The notes beneath the pieces were generated by a model that made no database searches, was not told where the DNA came from, and saw nothing but the letters and a program-made list of their open reading frames with translations. The position numbers and the translations under genes are program-made. 64,000 nucleotides of DNA from the NCBI GenBank assembly GCA_013396755.1, contig VWZF01004013.1:124001-188000 (forward strand), in the 5' to 3' direction. Positions 28,451-41,030 of the stretch are shown here, one piece after another; the stretch's first letter is position 1; each line of letters begins with the position of its first letter. The stretch comes from Sclerurus mexicanus (taxonomy: Eukaryota > Chordata > Aves > Passeriformes > Furnariidae).

Positions 28451-28930
28451 TTAACTATCTTTATTAAGCTATTTATTTGAATTTAATACAGCCTTTGCAA
28501 ATTGCAAACCTCTAATACGTAAAAGACCCAATACAGATATACAGGAATGATCTTTTGGACTGTAAGACACAAATCTTCCTTCTTACCTGTAACCTCCTCT
28601 GCATTAAGCTTCAGATGTAAGCTACCTGCTCTAGGTTTCTATACTGAGAGAGGCTCCTGAAGAAGGTGATTAATTCCTCTTAGGTTAGTCAGGATGTTAA
28701 AAAAAGAGGAGAAAAAATGGGAGGTGTCTAACTATATTCAATGATTATAAATGGAATCTTGGTAAATAGCTTATACCTTGAGATTTCTAAATCTAGGAAA
28801 GATTACTCACACTCCTAATGACTGCTAAGAAATCCTCAGTAAATATCAGTCAAATAAGGAGTAAAGATTTGGTGCCTTAAAACTGAACACAAGACAAAAG
28901 CCTATAGTAGAAGCTGATTTTTCTTATGTA

Positions 28931-29115
28931 GAATTATAGAATCATAGAATAGTTTGGGTTAGAAGGGCTCTTTAAAGGCCATGTAGTCCAATGGCCCTGC
29001 AATGAGCAGGGAGATGTTCAAACAGATTAGGCTGCTCAGAGCCCTGTCCAGCATGACCTTGCATCATTCCAGGGATGTGGCGTCTACCGCTTCTTTGATC
29101 TTTCTCTCTCCCCCA
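28931..29115 (-). mobile_element. CR1 LINE, 3' fragment
   Basis: Read on the plus strand it begins with the inverted octamer tail (ATCATAGAAT) and continues into AGTTTGGGTTAGAAGGG, a close match to the reverse complement of the CR1 3' end. The body follows the CR1 3'-untranslated pattern (a TCCAA-type block, then a CAGGGATGT-type block) and decays before 29.13 kb. It is 5'-truncated, as most CR1 copies are, and carries no coding capacity. Confidence 0.9.
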
Positions 29116-29129
29116 CTCCATCACCCTCC

Positions 29130-31070
29130 AACTTGCAAAATATATGTAAGATTAAGGAGTTTGCACCAGGGAGTGTACTTTCTGCTCACACGTAAGGTAC
29201 AATAGAAGGCTAGTTTGCACTCCATTTTTTTCTGTGAGAATTTCTTTTCAAATTAAACAAACATTTTAGGGCAAGCAGTTGTTTTCTCGATGTTCCCTAT
29301 CTAAATAGTTTTAGTATTTCCAAATGTCTTCTTTTTATGACTCCAGAAAATATATTGAGAAAAATTAGTGTTAAAATACATAACCTTGGCTAAAATGTCA
29401 AATCAATGTTTCAGACTGCAATAAGTGACTGGAATGTTCAGATTTTTCTTGAAAACATATTTCTATACCAAAATAAATGTCCCAAAACTCTATTACTTTG
29501 AGATTACCTCATCATCTCACTCTTTATATTGGTGAAATGTAAACTACTGGTTTCTCCAAGCACAAATCTTGATTGTATTTTGGTTGCTGTAAAATACCAG
29601 AGCATTGACAACACCCTGCAAAAGGAATCTAACCAGTTATTCCTACCGTCCACTGCTTTGCCAGTAATATATGGTAGCAAATTTGACAACTAGAAACAGG
29701 ACTCCATCTGAAACAGGAACAAACATGTATCTCAGTGGTTTTTAATCTGTCAGATGAGTAGTCTAAACTGATTTGTACCAAGAGACACAAATAAAATCCA
29801 ATAATAAAACCCACCGATGAATTGCATCACTGCTCTGGCAAAGTTCTACTCTGTGGGACTCTGTGATGTTCTTGTAATATTTGGGGGTTTTAAAGTCCTC
29901 CCACCATTAAAAAAAAAAAAAACAAACAACTAAAACAACTAAACAAATAAATAAACAAACATATCTTAAGGAGTGGACCTAACTACAATACTTGGAACAT
30001 GAACCATAACTATAGTTTTTCAAAGTCAGAGGCCTTAGACTGTGATTTGAGATCAAGTTCCACCTCTGTTAAGAACACAAACCAGAAGACACTTTTAAAA
30101 GTCCCCAGACACAATGTAGACAGCGGAGCACTCCTAACCAAGAGCCAGACACGTGGCTCCAGCAGGCAGGTCTAATGAGCAAGATTAGTACCTGTTTTAT
30201 GAATTAAAATTTGAAGTAAAAAAAATAGTGTTTCATTTTCTCAGCAACCTCAGCCTAATTATTAACAGCAGGTTCAGCTGGCAAATTTCAGTATTTTTCC
30301 TCCTTTCATTTCTAACTGAAAGACTTCAGCCTCTTATTTATTTTCCTTCTCCTCTAATGTTCTTGTAGTTGCATGCCAGCTAGTTCTACTACTTTCTTTT
30401 TCCCCCTATTTTATAAGGTTTCATTTTCCAGTAAAAGAAATATATAATGTATGAATTTCTGTAAAAGCTCACACTTTCGCATTTGTTTCTCCCCATTGTT
30501 AGCAATCCAAAGTAGCCACATGTTCACAGCATGTTCTGTCTGGCAGGAACGCTCGTTGCTTAATTTCCTACCGCCACCCTCATGATCCTGGCAGGCTCTG
30601 GCCAGTCAGATCCATTTGTTTTCCCTAATTGCCTGATGGCATTTTCAGAAACTCTTTTCATTGAGAAATGAGTGATCACAGGAGACTTCTCTAGACATAA
30701 GAAAGACTGATAGTCAGCAGCCTGGAGGAGGTCAAAGAATACTGTTTGCAAGACTGTAATGAACCTGAAGATATATTATTGTTATTAGCTTTTATTTAAA
30801 CACCCTATTAATCTGACATTTTTTCTTTGTGAATTCTCAAAGATATTTGCTTTCCAAAGTCAGATCTGCAGCTCAAAAGACATGCAACTATCAGTAGCTT
30901 CAGAGATCACTGACTAAGTGAGTAAGTCTACATATTTGTAATTTGGAAGTTATGATTGCTAAGAGATGGGAAATAGAACATGTTTCAGAATTCAATAATG
31001 CAATAAAGTATTGCCTACTAAAAATGTATTGCAAAAAATGTCTTCAGGGAAGAATAAAGTATTTCAGAAA
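29130..31070. other. AT-rich noncoding stretch
   Basis: No gene is visible. An A-rich run with CAAA and AATAA units sits at about 29909-29961. Confidence 0.6.
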
Positions 31071-31225
31071 ATCATAGAATTGTTCATGTTAGAAAAGAGC
31101 TTTAACATCCTCACATCCAACTGTTCATCCACCAGGGCCAAGTCCTTTTGTCCCTAAATGCCACATCTGCATGTCTGTTAAATATCCCTGGGAATGGTGA
31201 CTCCCCGTCTTGGGAGAAGAGACAG
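31071..31225 (-). mobile_element. CR1 LINE, 3' fragment
   Basis: It starts on the plus strand at ATCATAGAATTGTTCATG and contains the conserved CR1 blocks TCCCTAAATGCCACATCTGC and AATGGTGACTC, both well preserved. The orientation is minus and the 5' end is missing. It appears less diverged than the fragments at 33.7 and 34.7 kb. Confidence 0.9.
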
Positions 31226-33666
31226 ACTTCTGTGTACTCTTTAGATACAAAATACACTTTCCAATATTCTTTTCTATGAATTTAAATTTAATTTAAGTGG
31301 TCCATTAATATTTTATAGATGTGGTGTGTGACTAGGTGGCATTAGAGGTTTTGTTTGCAAATGTTTGACTTTTGTATTGAAACTTCACATTTTCTTATTT
31401 CTGCTAAGATGTCAAGAGGCTCTGAGGTTTGGACACCTATTCGTTGAAACAATGATGATGACTAAAAATATTTTGTTAAGCCTCTTGGGTTCTGGCTGCA
31501 ATATAAAGTTTGAGTAGAAAGGAAATCAGTCTTTTATACTACTATCATTACAATGTAACAGCTATGAACAAACCTTTTCATTTACAAGAGAAATAATAAT
31601 ATTTTGCACTTAAATAACATTTCCAGTCTGGTTATCTCAAAGCATATCACTATTGTGGGTTAAATAACTTAGAGAAGTTCTTCAAGTCTCTGTCAGGAGC
31701 AGGAGTAGAACCTACAGTCAAATTTTTGTTTTGTGAGAAGTAATAAAAAAATAAGAGTTTATGATGTTTATATAATGTTTTATTTGCTTTTTATTTTCTC
31801 TGCTGTTTTATAGTAAATGACCCTTTTTTTTCCACCTGGAAAAAAAAACAACAAACAAGAAACCTTGCAAATTAAAGAAAACTGTAAAAAATAAAAATTA
31901 TTAATAACAACAAGAAAGACTAAAGCACTTTATGGAAGGATATAGGAAAATGGAAATGGAAAAAAAATTCTGAGTTTTCTAATTAAGTTTACCTACCATT
32001 TGTAATTACTGTGATTGGTAACACATGGCATTCATGAAAGAGTTCAGTCCTGAAAATATGTTTTTATGGTGGGTGGCTATTTTTTGTGCGTGTGTGAAGG
32101 ATTTTATTCTTAACTGTATACAAAAGTCTGTCGACAATACAGTTCAGTTTTCCCTATTGTTCTCAGGAAGCATATAACCAGTTCAGGCAGTTTTGTATTG
32201 CTCCAGTGACTTCACCAGAGCCATGCCAAATTACTCCAGCTGGGTGCCTGGATCCTTATAGTGAAAGGAAACCACTGTCATTGCAAATCTGTACTCTCAA
32301 CATTGAGGAAGATTTCTTATCCATTTTCTTTCTAGATTGAGAACTATAGACATTGTTGCAAAGACATTCTCACCTAAGAAAGGTGTAGTAAGTCTGTCTG
32401 ATTATTTAACCTGTAACATCATTCTAGAAAGACTACTGCTGCATAGTTTATTACTAAGAAATAAGAATGTTCTATTGATTTAACTCAGTAGATTTACAGA
32501 ACCAGTGCCAAAACCTTTGTCCATGTTCAACAAGCTTGAATCATTGCAATTCATATCGGAATTCACTTAAGACAAATGGAGTTTTCTGTTGTTAGAGCAG
32601 AAATACAAATTTATTACTAGAGAAAAAAACCCTGCATATTTGAAAATTGGAATGGCAGTAATTTAGTCCAAATTACTTAGCTCAAGTCAAATTCATGTTC
32701 ACTTGTGGACACTTTAAAACACAGAATGAACAGAAACACTGATTTTTTAAATCTATACCTCAAGAACTGGTGCTTTTACTGGTGGGATCTTATATAAAGA
32801 AAAAACCCACACATTATTATAGCATATAATAGGTAAATAAGTCACACATGTATTTGTAGAAAGCCTCATGATTATATGTAGCTTATGGCTGAAAACTCCT
32901 AAAAGTCTAGACCCTCTGTATCTAGGCAGGAGGATGAGGTATGGTTGCAAAACAGTTGCTGCAAGCTGAGCTGGAGAGAGCTACTTCTGTGAAATTGATC
33001 TCAGACAGTTTCATTCCATAAAATGCAAGAAGATGCTTTCTGTACTTTAATTGGGAGTTAGTCTTTCTCTAACAGCCTCTAACAGTCTTAAGTTTCCCAC
33101 TTCACCACTTCATTGAAGATGCCTTGACTTCTAGCCTTTTGTTCCTCTCTACTTCCTTACATGTAAAATAAAATGGATGTTCACACCCAATTCGCACTAA
33201 TGTCTGTCTTTGTTCATTATGTTAATATGCCTAATGGCTGGCAGCAGTCAGGCTGAGATACATCTTGTGCATACTCCCATCAGCTCAGAAAATATAACAA
33301 CCAGGAAACAAATCCATTTAGTTAAAGTATGAATAAAAATAAACGGACAATTTTAAGCTGAAAAGTGTAGAACCTTTTCCCTTTTTCCTTCTACTTTTAT
33401 GAATTGGGGATTGCTGAGACTAACAGGAGGGAAGGTTGCCAAAAACATTTTAATAGTGTATGAAACTATATAAAAATATTAGTAATGAATCAAAAGACAT
33501 TGTCTGAACTAGTGAGCATATCTTTCAGCCTACATACATCTTTTTGTGCAGGTAATACTTCAGGAATATGGTGTTTTAACCCTATATGTCAAGATAACCT
33601 GACACAATTTTAGTTCCTACAGGCCTTCCTCTCCGAATAATAATTGTAGGATCATTGCTCCTAAGT
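31226..33666. other. AT-rich noncoding stretch
   Basis: No gene is visible. Short A-rich runs occur near 31840-31900. Open frames are under 70 codons. Confidence 0.6.
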
Positions 33667-33861
33667 CACAGGATAATTCAGGTCAGAAAAGACTTCATTA
33701 TGTCTCAACTCAGAATGGGGTCAGCTTTAAGGCTACAGCAAGTTGCCAAATCTTTGTCCAGTTGGGTCTTGTAAACTTCTGAGGAGAGAGGTCAGCCAAC
33801 CTCACTGAGCAACCTGCTCCAGAGTCTGACAGCTCTCATGAAACAGTTTTTCCTTTAATGA
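33667..33861 (-). mobile_element. CR1 LINE, 3' fragment, old
   Basis: The plus strand shows GGTCAGAAAAGACTTCATTA at its start and blocks equivalent to 'GAGCAACCTGCTCCAGAGTC' further in, which correspond to the CR1 3'-untranslated region read backwards. The octamer tail is eroded. It may be the far end of the same insertion as the RT-region fragment at 34.64-35.12 kb, separated from it by about 0.78 kb of other sequence. Confidence 0.75.
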
Positions 33862-34041
33862 TAAGGGAACTGAATTCATTCTATATTAAGACTTTGGGGA
33901 TTTCTTCTTCACATTTTCTAACTCACACCCACAGACATGCAAACACAGAAAATCACACACAGTGTACATATGGCCATCTGGAAGACTAGAATGTGAACAC
34001 ACACACGCACAGAGGACCCTCACCCAGGAAATTACCCAGAA

Positions 34042-34639
34042 TCAGACCTTCATGAGAAGGCAGGATACATTGTGGGGATCATGAACAGTGCTTGCCCAGA
34101 CAAGAGTAAAATCAGCAGCCTGTTTACATGTGATTCTCCCTCCTCCCTGCCCTTTTCATTTGCCCACTCTTTCTTCCTGATCCACCTTAATCCCTTCATT
34201 TTCCTGATCTTGGCCGTTCCTGTAAACATCCAATACATTTTTCACATTTCCAAAAGCACCCTCAAATATTTCATAAGACATTTGCCATTTCTCATGAGAG
34301 CTGTGGTTATCTTGTTTCTCCTCTTTTTACCAGTTAGAAAGTTCTGTATGAACCTCCTCAAGAGTTTCAGCAGCTTCTTCAGTGGCTCAAGAGTTCTGGG
34401 CCTTGCTTTTTTTGCTGTTATCTACTGTTCCTGAGGAGCTGTGTCTGGGTGTTTAAATTCTTCTGTCTCTGTTCCCAATCTGATTGTCCTTATATTCCAC
34501 ATTTCTATCCAGGCACAAGCTTTCCTGTTTCAATTTATGTTGTGTTGCACCTTCCTGCCTCATATGTCTACATTTTCTCAATACATTCCTCATATCCTTG
34601 ATATATTCCTGGGATTTGCTTTTGAGTTCTGCCAAAGAC
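34042..34639 (-). other. Decayed coding-like stretch between CR1 pieces
   Basis: Read on the minus strand in one frame, the sequence runs from about 34740 to 34042 (233 codons) with only three internal stops, at 34455-34453, 34389-34387 and 34329-34327, before a fourth at 34158-34156 and an end at 34044-34042. The first part overlaps the CR1 fragment. The remainder is Lys/Glu/Gln/Asn-rich and hydrophilic, like a charged or coiled-coil protein, and matches no protein I can name. It may be a retrocopied gene fragment, part of another transposable element, or a low-stop region by chance. There is no ATG-led intact frame over the whole length. Confidence 0.25.
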
Positions 34640-35115
34640 AGCTTCTTCTCCAGACTGAGCCTGGGATCCTCAGGGACCCTCACTGGGAAGGTCCTTTGAC
34701 CATCTTGCTGGCCTGTGCCACATTTCCCAAAGTTTATCAACTACTTTCTTGTATCTGGAGTACCCAAAAATGTGCACAGTATTCTCAGCATGATTGAACA
34801 AGTGTTGAGTAGGTGGGATAATCCCTTTGCTCAGTCAACTGGCCATGCTTTTGGCCAAGGATGTTGTTGGCCATCTTTGCTGACAGAGCACACTGTTGAC
34901 TCACATTCACACTGTCTACCAAGAGTACTACTCATCACTTTTAGCCAAGCTGCTTTCCCAGCCAGTCAGGCCTCAGCCTGCACCATTGTTCTTCCTGCAT
35001 AGGGGCAGGATTTTGCCTTTGATCTTGTTGAATTTCCTAAGTTCCTGTCAACTCATTCCTTGATTGTTGAAGGTCCCCCTGGATGTCAGTCTTTCATTTA
35101 CACTTTATCAACTGG
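34640..35115 (-). mobile_element. CR1 LINE, reverse-transcriptase C-terminal region, old
   Basis: On the minus strand the order of blocks follows the C-terminal part of CR1 ORF2: a GACATCCAGGGGGACCT start, an AAATTCAACAAG block, a GTGTGAATGTGAGTCAACAG block, GCCAACAACATCCTTGGCCA, then the tract ending in TACAAGAAAGTAGTTGATAA and a TCAGTCTGGAGAAGAAGC block. All are mutated and frameshifted, so this copy is much older than the one at 50.4 kb. After about 34640 the match stops abruptly. Confidence 0.75.
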
Positions 35116-37128
35116 TTCCTCAGTGGCAGTCACCTTAAAACTGGGATCTGCTATTTGCATCATATACTAAAGGACAGTAATTTCTTTTATAGAAACACTG
35201 CTTTTTGAAATCACTATATCACCCTCTTTCTTTCTAGCTTTCAAGAATTAAATACTTAGCATCGTCAGTTAGCCGAAAAGTTGAAGGTTCCTGGGGTGCA
35301 TTGCTCATTCAATGCCTGGGATAAGAACTTCCGTGGTGTTTGAAAAAAACCAAACCAAATCTATATAAACTAAAAAAATACTTCTCCTCCCAAAAAAGAA
35401 ACAAACAAGTCAATTAGTCAAACACGGTCCTCTAACCATGTTCACTGTATGCTTTCCTTTCTGTTTCTTTTCTATTTTAAGGGTTCTTAAAGTTATTTTT
35501 CTGGAGGGTTTCTTTTGAAAATGTGGCCTAAAGCCTGGCAATAAAGGTTACTCTACTGTATTAACTTTCTAAAAATATCTGGGTTGGGAAATCAATGGCT
35601 AATTATATTCCATTATATCAAGAATATCTATTGTTAGTCTATTAAAGCTCTTACTGCAAAGTAACAGCAGGAAGGAAGCATATAACAGACAGTAAATAAA
35701 CCTCCAGAGTAGCAATCACTACATTTTAAGAATTGCTAAAAAACTACACAGGAGAACATGCAATTTAGATGTCCTCAAACAGTAATTCTGATTTTCAGTT
35801 TTTATATGGACCAAACTCACTGTGACTTCAGGAGAAACTTGAATATATAATACTTAGAACATTTTGATTTGATGAAAAAGATCGGATAGAAAACATACTT
35901 AAAAGTACTATGTGTGTTGGCATGGAAATCAGGGTGAATAATCACAAAAAAAAGTGAGGTTCAGACAGCACAAGTGTCAACTTCTCCTAAAATATACCAT
36001 CATAAGATAAGCCTGAAATTGTACTAAAAAATAAATAATAAAAGAACAACAAAAAACCCTACCCCCTGAATATGCAACAAACATGCCTCCAGAGAAGTTA
36101 CTATATATGATGAAAAGGAAATAAAATGTCTTTGAGCAATTCTATCTCTTGGAATCATCATAATACTGATATTGATTCATGTTATCAGGATTGATATTTT
36201 AAGGATGTTAGCCAAGTCTTCTTGTGACAATCCTTTAAAGATAATGTTTTCAACTAACAATTTTGGCTATATGAGAGGCAAATCATAAAGTGGTTGTCCA
36301 TGGAGTATTGTTACTAACTCTCTGAGATATAAAAGACTTTGTGAGTGAGTATTTAGTAAGGGTTCCCCTTGGCTTTCTATTGTTCTTGGATAATCCCTTG
36401 GCTATCTTAATGCAAACTCAGGAATTTGAGGCTTGAGAACTTTAACAGATATGTTGAAGGCCAAATTCTCTTCTTCCTATACAAAAGATCAACTGATAAT
36501 ATAAATAAAAGCCAAATGGTACTTGTACTAAATAGCACATGGACTACTTCTGTCTATGTCCCAGAGGTAAGAATATGGTTTAGCTCTTCACAGAAGGGTG
36601 TGGGCTGTACAACAGCACTGTGTCAGGAGAGCCCTCTCAGAGTATAGGCCTTTCCACTGAGAGAGTCAACGTTCATAAAATATTAGTAAATGCTAGGGTT
36701 GATCTGAATGGATTAGTTGTCTGAAACCCCTTCTACAGACCTAATGAGCTGAAAAAGTCCTCTCCTCCCTTGCTTTGGCCTCCTCAACCTCATTCCTGTT
36801 CCTTCTCTTCTCATGAGTCTAATATGATTATGACAGTTTCAAGTATTGTTGGCTTAAGCAGGTTCAAAATCCAAGTATTTCAAGCATGTAAGTGCAATAA
36901 ATAAGGTGGTGGAATCAGGGAGAAAGATGACATTACTATAGTAGTGTTGGATTCTAATTGTATGTTTAAGAATTTACTGAACTCTGTCTGAACTCAATAA
37001 CAATATTTTATGAAATTTTATGGGAGTTTTCCTGAATTTCTTTCTTATAAAAGTTTTTTTGGGGTGTTGGAGTTTTGGGTTTGTTTGTTTGCTTTTTGTT
37101 TTGGTTTTGTTTGCATTTTTGTGTGTAT

Positions 37129-37163
37129 TTAGTGGTGGTGGCGGGGGTGGTGGTGGTGGTGGT
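37129..37163. repeat. (GGT)n microsatellite
   Basis: GGTGGTGG repeats with one GGCGGGGGT interruption lie inside a longer T/G-rich tract (about 37050-37225). The G-run density on the plus strand is locally high. Confidence 0.85.
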
Positions 37164-38264
37164 GTTGGAATTGTGGTTTCTTTTGTTCTTTGGTTTGGTT
37201 TGGCATGGTTTTTATTTCTTGGAGGTTTTTTTAGATCCTAAATAGAGAATGGCTGCAGATTTTATCTAGAAGTTTTTTGCAGATATATAGCTTGTAATTT
37301 TTTTTTCCCAGTAATGGTAAAGACGAATGCTAACTTAATTAAGTTTTGATAAGAATCTTGTGAAATTGCATCTGAATCTTCAGACATAAGGTGAACTTCA
37401 GGATCTTCAGTCTCATGGCTTCTGAGATTAAGCAGCAGGACCTAGAGGATAGAAACTGGATTTAAAACAAAACAAAATAAAACAAAACATGAAGGCATCT
37501 AAAATAGACGTTTCATTCTTTCCTCCATCTTTTCAGTGTCTCTTTGTGTGTAAAGATTTACTGGTTTATACATTAATATCTCTTGGAAGCATTTACACTG
37601 TATATAGATACTGTATATTACTTTTTGGGACTTTGTTTAATTTTTTTTTGTTTGTTTCTGTTTTTGAAAACATGCTTTTCTTTGCAGCTATGTACCAGGA
37701 TTCTCTGTGTCGTGCAGAAACGTGTGTGCTTTCCTTTTGGCATCCTGTATCAGCACAGCAAATTGTTTCATTAAGTGCCACTTGTTCAGTAAGTGTAACA
37801 AAATTAAAGCTGAAGAAGATGAATCATATATAAGGACAAAGATCAAGGAGCTGTTTATTTTACAAATGTCTCTAATAGGCATAGTTTTTCTTTGAATCAA
37901 GGAAATATTTGATTCATATCAATGGACCCATCAGTATCATAAAAGGGCATCTGTATTCTTCAAGGCTTTGTGTATATAATTGATTTTCAAAGAAATTTCA
38001 TCACTATTTCATGTACTACTTCTGCATTACAATATTTCTTAAGTGTTAGTAGTTTCTAAATGCAATTGTCAAGGGTATGATTCATAAATGTGAATTATTT
38101 TAAAGACAAAAAGAAGGTCAAGGAACTGCTTGTCTGCAGTTCAAGACAAATCAGTTGGACTGTTTTAAATAATCCAGCAATGTTTATAACCGAAGCAAAC
38201 GTCTGCAAGACCACAAGAGGTATCAAATAAACCTCTAATTGCTATCTTTTTTATATATTTATTT

Positions 38265-38284
38265 GAGATATATTTATATATCTC
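38265..38284. repeat. Perfect 9-bp-arm palindrome
   Basis: GAGATATAT and ATATATCTC flank a 2-nt spacer. Imperfect direct copies of ATATTTATTTGA lie on either side. Confidence 0.75.
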
Positions 38285-38397
38285 ATTTGTATATTTATTT
38301 GAATCCACTGAATAGTTAATATGTTCATTACTCTGTGAATTCATAGGTACATTGTATGGAAAATATGTAAGAATTGCATTCATAATGACTCTAAATG

Positions 38398-38423
38398 ACC
38401 ATGTTTATAGACCATGTTTATAG
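38398..38423. repeat. 13-nt tandem duplication
   Basis: ACCATGTTTATAG is present twice in a row (38398-38410 and 38411-38423). Confidence 0.85.
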
Positions 38424-40965
38424 ACTATGCCTATCTTAGCTGATGGAGTAAAATGAGTCAAGGTAATGACTACTGAATAATCTACTTTGGAAATTGTTCT
38501 GGCCACTTCAGCATACCTCATAGTGTATGGATATGTTAAACTTTGTATTAAATACACATTATGCCTCAAACAGGTGGAAAAAAGAGGAATTGGTATTTTT
38601 ATTTGTTTTACACCTTATTTAGGCTTGCAGCATCAGTGGCCACTTATCTTTCAAGTTAAGGATATATTTGGCTTATCTTGCCCTAATCTTTTTCCACATT
38701 AGTGAAGGTAGGATCTAATTTCTGAATGTATCAAATGGTCAAAATTCTTTGAAAGTTTTAGAAAATGTTTGCTATTTTGCTCTTTACTTTGTAAAAGGAT
38801 AAAGTAGGCACAACTTTAATACCGTTCACTGTGTTTGGAATAGCAGAAAGCTGCCTGAAATATTCCCCTCATAGCAAGGTGCTTCCCTGGATGCATTTTG
38901 TCTAGGTGTAGACAGAGATTGTGACTCAGTTGTAGAGCAGGTGTTTTTCATATAAATGCAGTGACTGTTGCTCAGCCTAAGTGTGTGCTTGGCGATATCA
39001 GGGTGAAAAGACATAGAGAGCTTGTCACTAACTTTGGAGAATATATTGCATAAAAACTGAAAATCATGTCAAATCCATTTCTAATTTATATCAATACAAA
39101 GAAATTACAAAAAAAAACCCCACAAAACCAAAACCAAAACCAAAAAATAATGCAATACTGAATGAGAGTATTTAGAAGGATGACTAGCGCAGCCAGTTCT
39201 AAGATGTGACCTTTCTTTCATTCCATTGCCTCTGTACTACTCGGGGGCTAATATCTGTGTGCAGTTCCAATGAACAAAAAATATTTGCAATTATCTACAA
39301 GGTTAGCTGTGGTCATAAATTAAAGATTCTTATTTATTAAAAACCCCAAAAGAACTCATCATTAAAGAAGATATATTAGAGTAAAAGCACAGTCTCTGAA
39401 CTTTTACACTCATCAGTTTGAGAGAAATGCTGAAATATATGCTCTGCAGAAATAATTATGTTAATTTTTGTAGATCTCTATTCTTGAGAAATAGAGCTGA
39501 TGATATTGAAAACTCTGTCTATGATGGTTTGGTAGTAATAAAGCTTACCTGTAAACTTAAAACCAGGAAAAAGATCTTTGAAATACGTCTACCAAAATCC
39601 TGGCTTAAAGGGTGAAAATGGGTGAAAAAGGTCTAAGGCAATAAGGTTTCTTATAAAGAAACAGATTTTATTCCTGACTGTTAACCCTCCCCTTCTGCTA
39701 CCCCAGGATGAAACCAGCCTTAAATACTGTTTCTGCAAGGCATAATTTCAGAATACTGCCAACAGAAAAACTGTAGTTTTGGGGAAGGAAGCAAATGATG
39801 TCTGCAAAAGATCTTGATTCCAAGCAGATGTCAGTAATAAAAGCAAAGCAAAATAGAGAAAATCCATGAGGCAGAGGCAAGGTGTTACCAAGTTCAAAGT
39901 ATTTTTAAAGTTTTCACTACAGCTACATTTCAGAGGGCCATCAGACCATAACCTGAAAGTCTGTGAGATCTGTAGAAGTGATTCACGACAGCTGCTCTTC
40001 AGTTTACTGAAATTCAAAGTGACAACCGCTGTTAAAATAAAAAGAAAAAAAAGAAAAAAAAAAGGAGAAAAGAACAGTAATGAGGAAGATCCAGCATCTC
40101 AGGAAAACAGAATGAATAGGAAGGCAAAAGGGTATCTGTTATACTACTCAGGCAGCTGAACAGGCTGCTGAACTCTGGCCTGATTATGGTGGAAGTCAGG
40201 AGTCTGGCACACACATTTCCTGTTTTGCATTGTTTCATGAATCCCAAAAAGCTGCTGTGCCACTGAAGTCAGGAAAAGCCTCACCCAGCTCATTGTTTTG
40301 GACATTATGACAATAAATATTAATGACGCAAAATTAGAATTCTTCATGCCAGGGCCACCAGTCTGTCCCATGGACCTTACTGTGGTCATGAATTTATGTT
40401 GATTTTTGGCATTCTTCTTACAACTTTAACCTCTGAGATTCCAGTGAAAATTTTGTGTTATGTCTACTATATACTATATTATGTAATGTCATGTATTTTA
40501 ATGTAATAGAACAAACAAAATCAAGGACAGTCTGAACATCTGTCATCTAAAGGGATATCATGATAGAAACAGAAAAACTAGGCAGAAGAGTAATTTAGTT
40601 TCTTGGACAGGAAGCTTTCAAAGAAAACTGAGCATTCTCCCTGAAAATCTAGTGTTTGTTTGGTTGTTTTTTATTGGTTTTGGGTTTTTTTCTCAGTATG
40701 ATTATGTTGACATTTTATTAAATTTTAAAGGTTACAATTTGTAGACATCTTCCTGAAAAAGCAACTTAACTCCTACTCAAGACCTGACCCACCTTCTGTT
40801 GAATGAATGTAAATATTCCCACTGATCCTAGAAGAGATTGCATTAATTTAGGCTTTATTTTAATGAAGTGACTAAAGAAGCTAGTGGGATCTCACTAAGC
40901 ATAGTGGGACCTATGCTTATTTTTGAGCAAACCCAAAATTCTGACACATGATCCCTTGTTTTTAC

Positions 40966-41030
40966 AGAATAACAGAATAGCTGAGGTTGGAAGGGACGTC
41001 TGGAGATCATTTAGCTCTGCTTAATGCCAG
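40966..41030 (-). mobile_element. CR1 LINE, very short 3' tail
   Basis: The plus strand reads CAGAATAACAGAATAGCTGA followed by GGTTGGAAGGGACG and a TGGAGATCAT block, a clear reverse-complement match to the last 60 or so bases of CR1. The match ends near 41030. Confidence 0.85.

Larger units (their letters stand above)
18317..28586. other. AT-rich noncoding stretch, about 10 kb
   Basis: No gene or clear transposable element is visible. It includes a 21-nt tandem duplication at 20118-20159, a 22-nt duplication at 28407-28450, and A/C-rich simple sequence near 22580-22635. Around 22905-23035 there are strings such as TTAGGCACCTAT that recall ancient, heavily decayed repeats, but no family can be assigned. 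Confidence 0.55.
35120..40965. other. AT-rich noncoding stretch
   Basis: No gene is visible. It includes a G/T-rich tract with a GGT microsatellite, a 20-nt near-palindrome at 38265-38284, and a 13-nt duplication at 38398-38423. It also has C/A-rich simple sequence near 39107-39150. The Gly/Phe-rich open frame at 37020-37241 is produced by the GT-rich tract. Confidence 0.55.

Noticed and set aside
28587..28643. Minus-strand segment with a good acceptor and an exact CAG/GTAAGA donor
   Set aside because: All three frames contain stops, so it is not a coding exon. It shows that strong splice-motif pairs arise here without coding meaning and tempers the other exon-like calls.
37020..37241. Open frame with a run of nine glycines
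   Set aside because: It is produced by the GGT microsatellite and the surrounding GT-rich tract.
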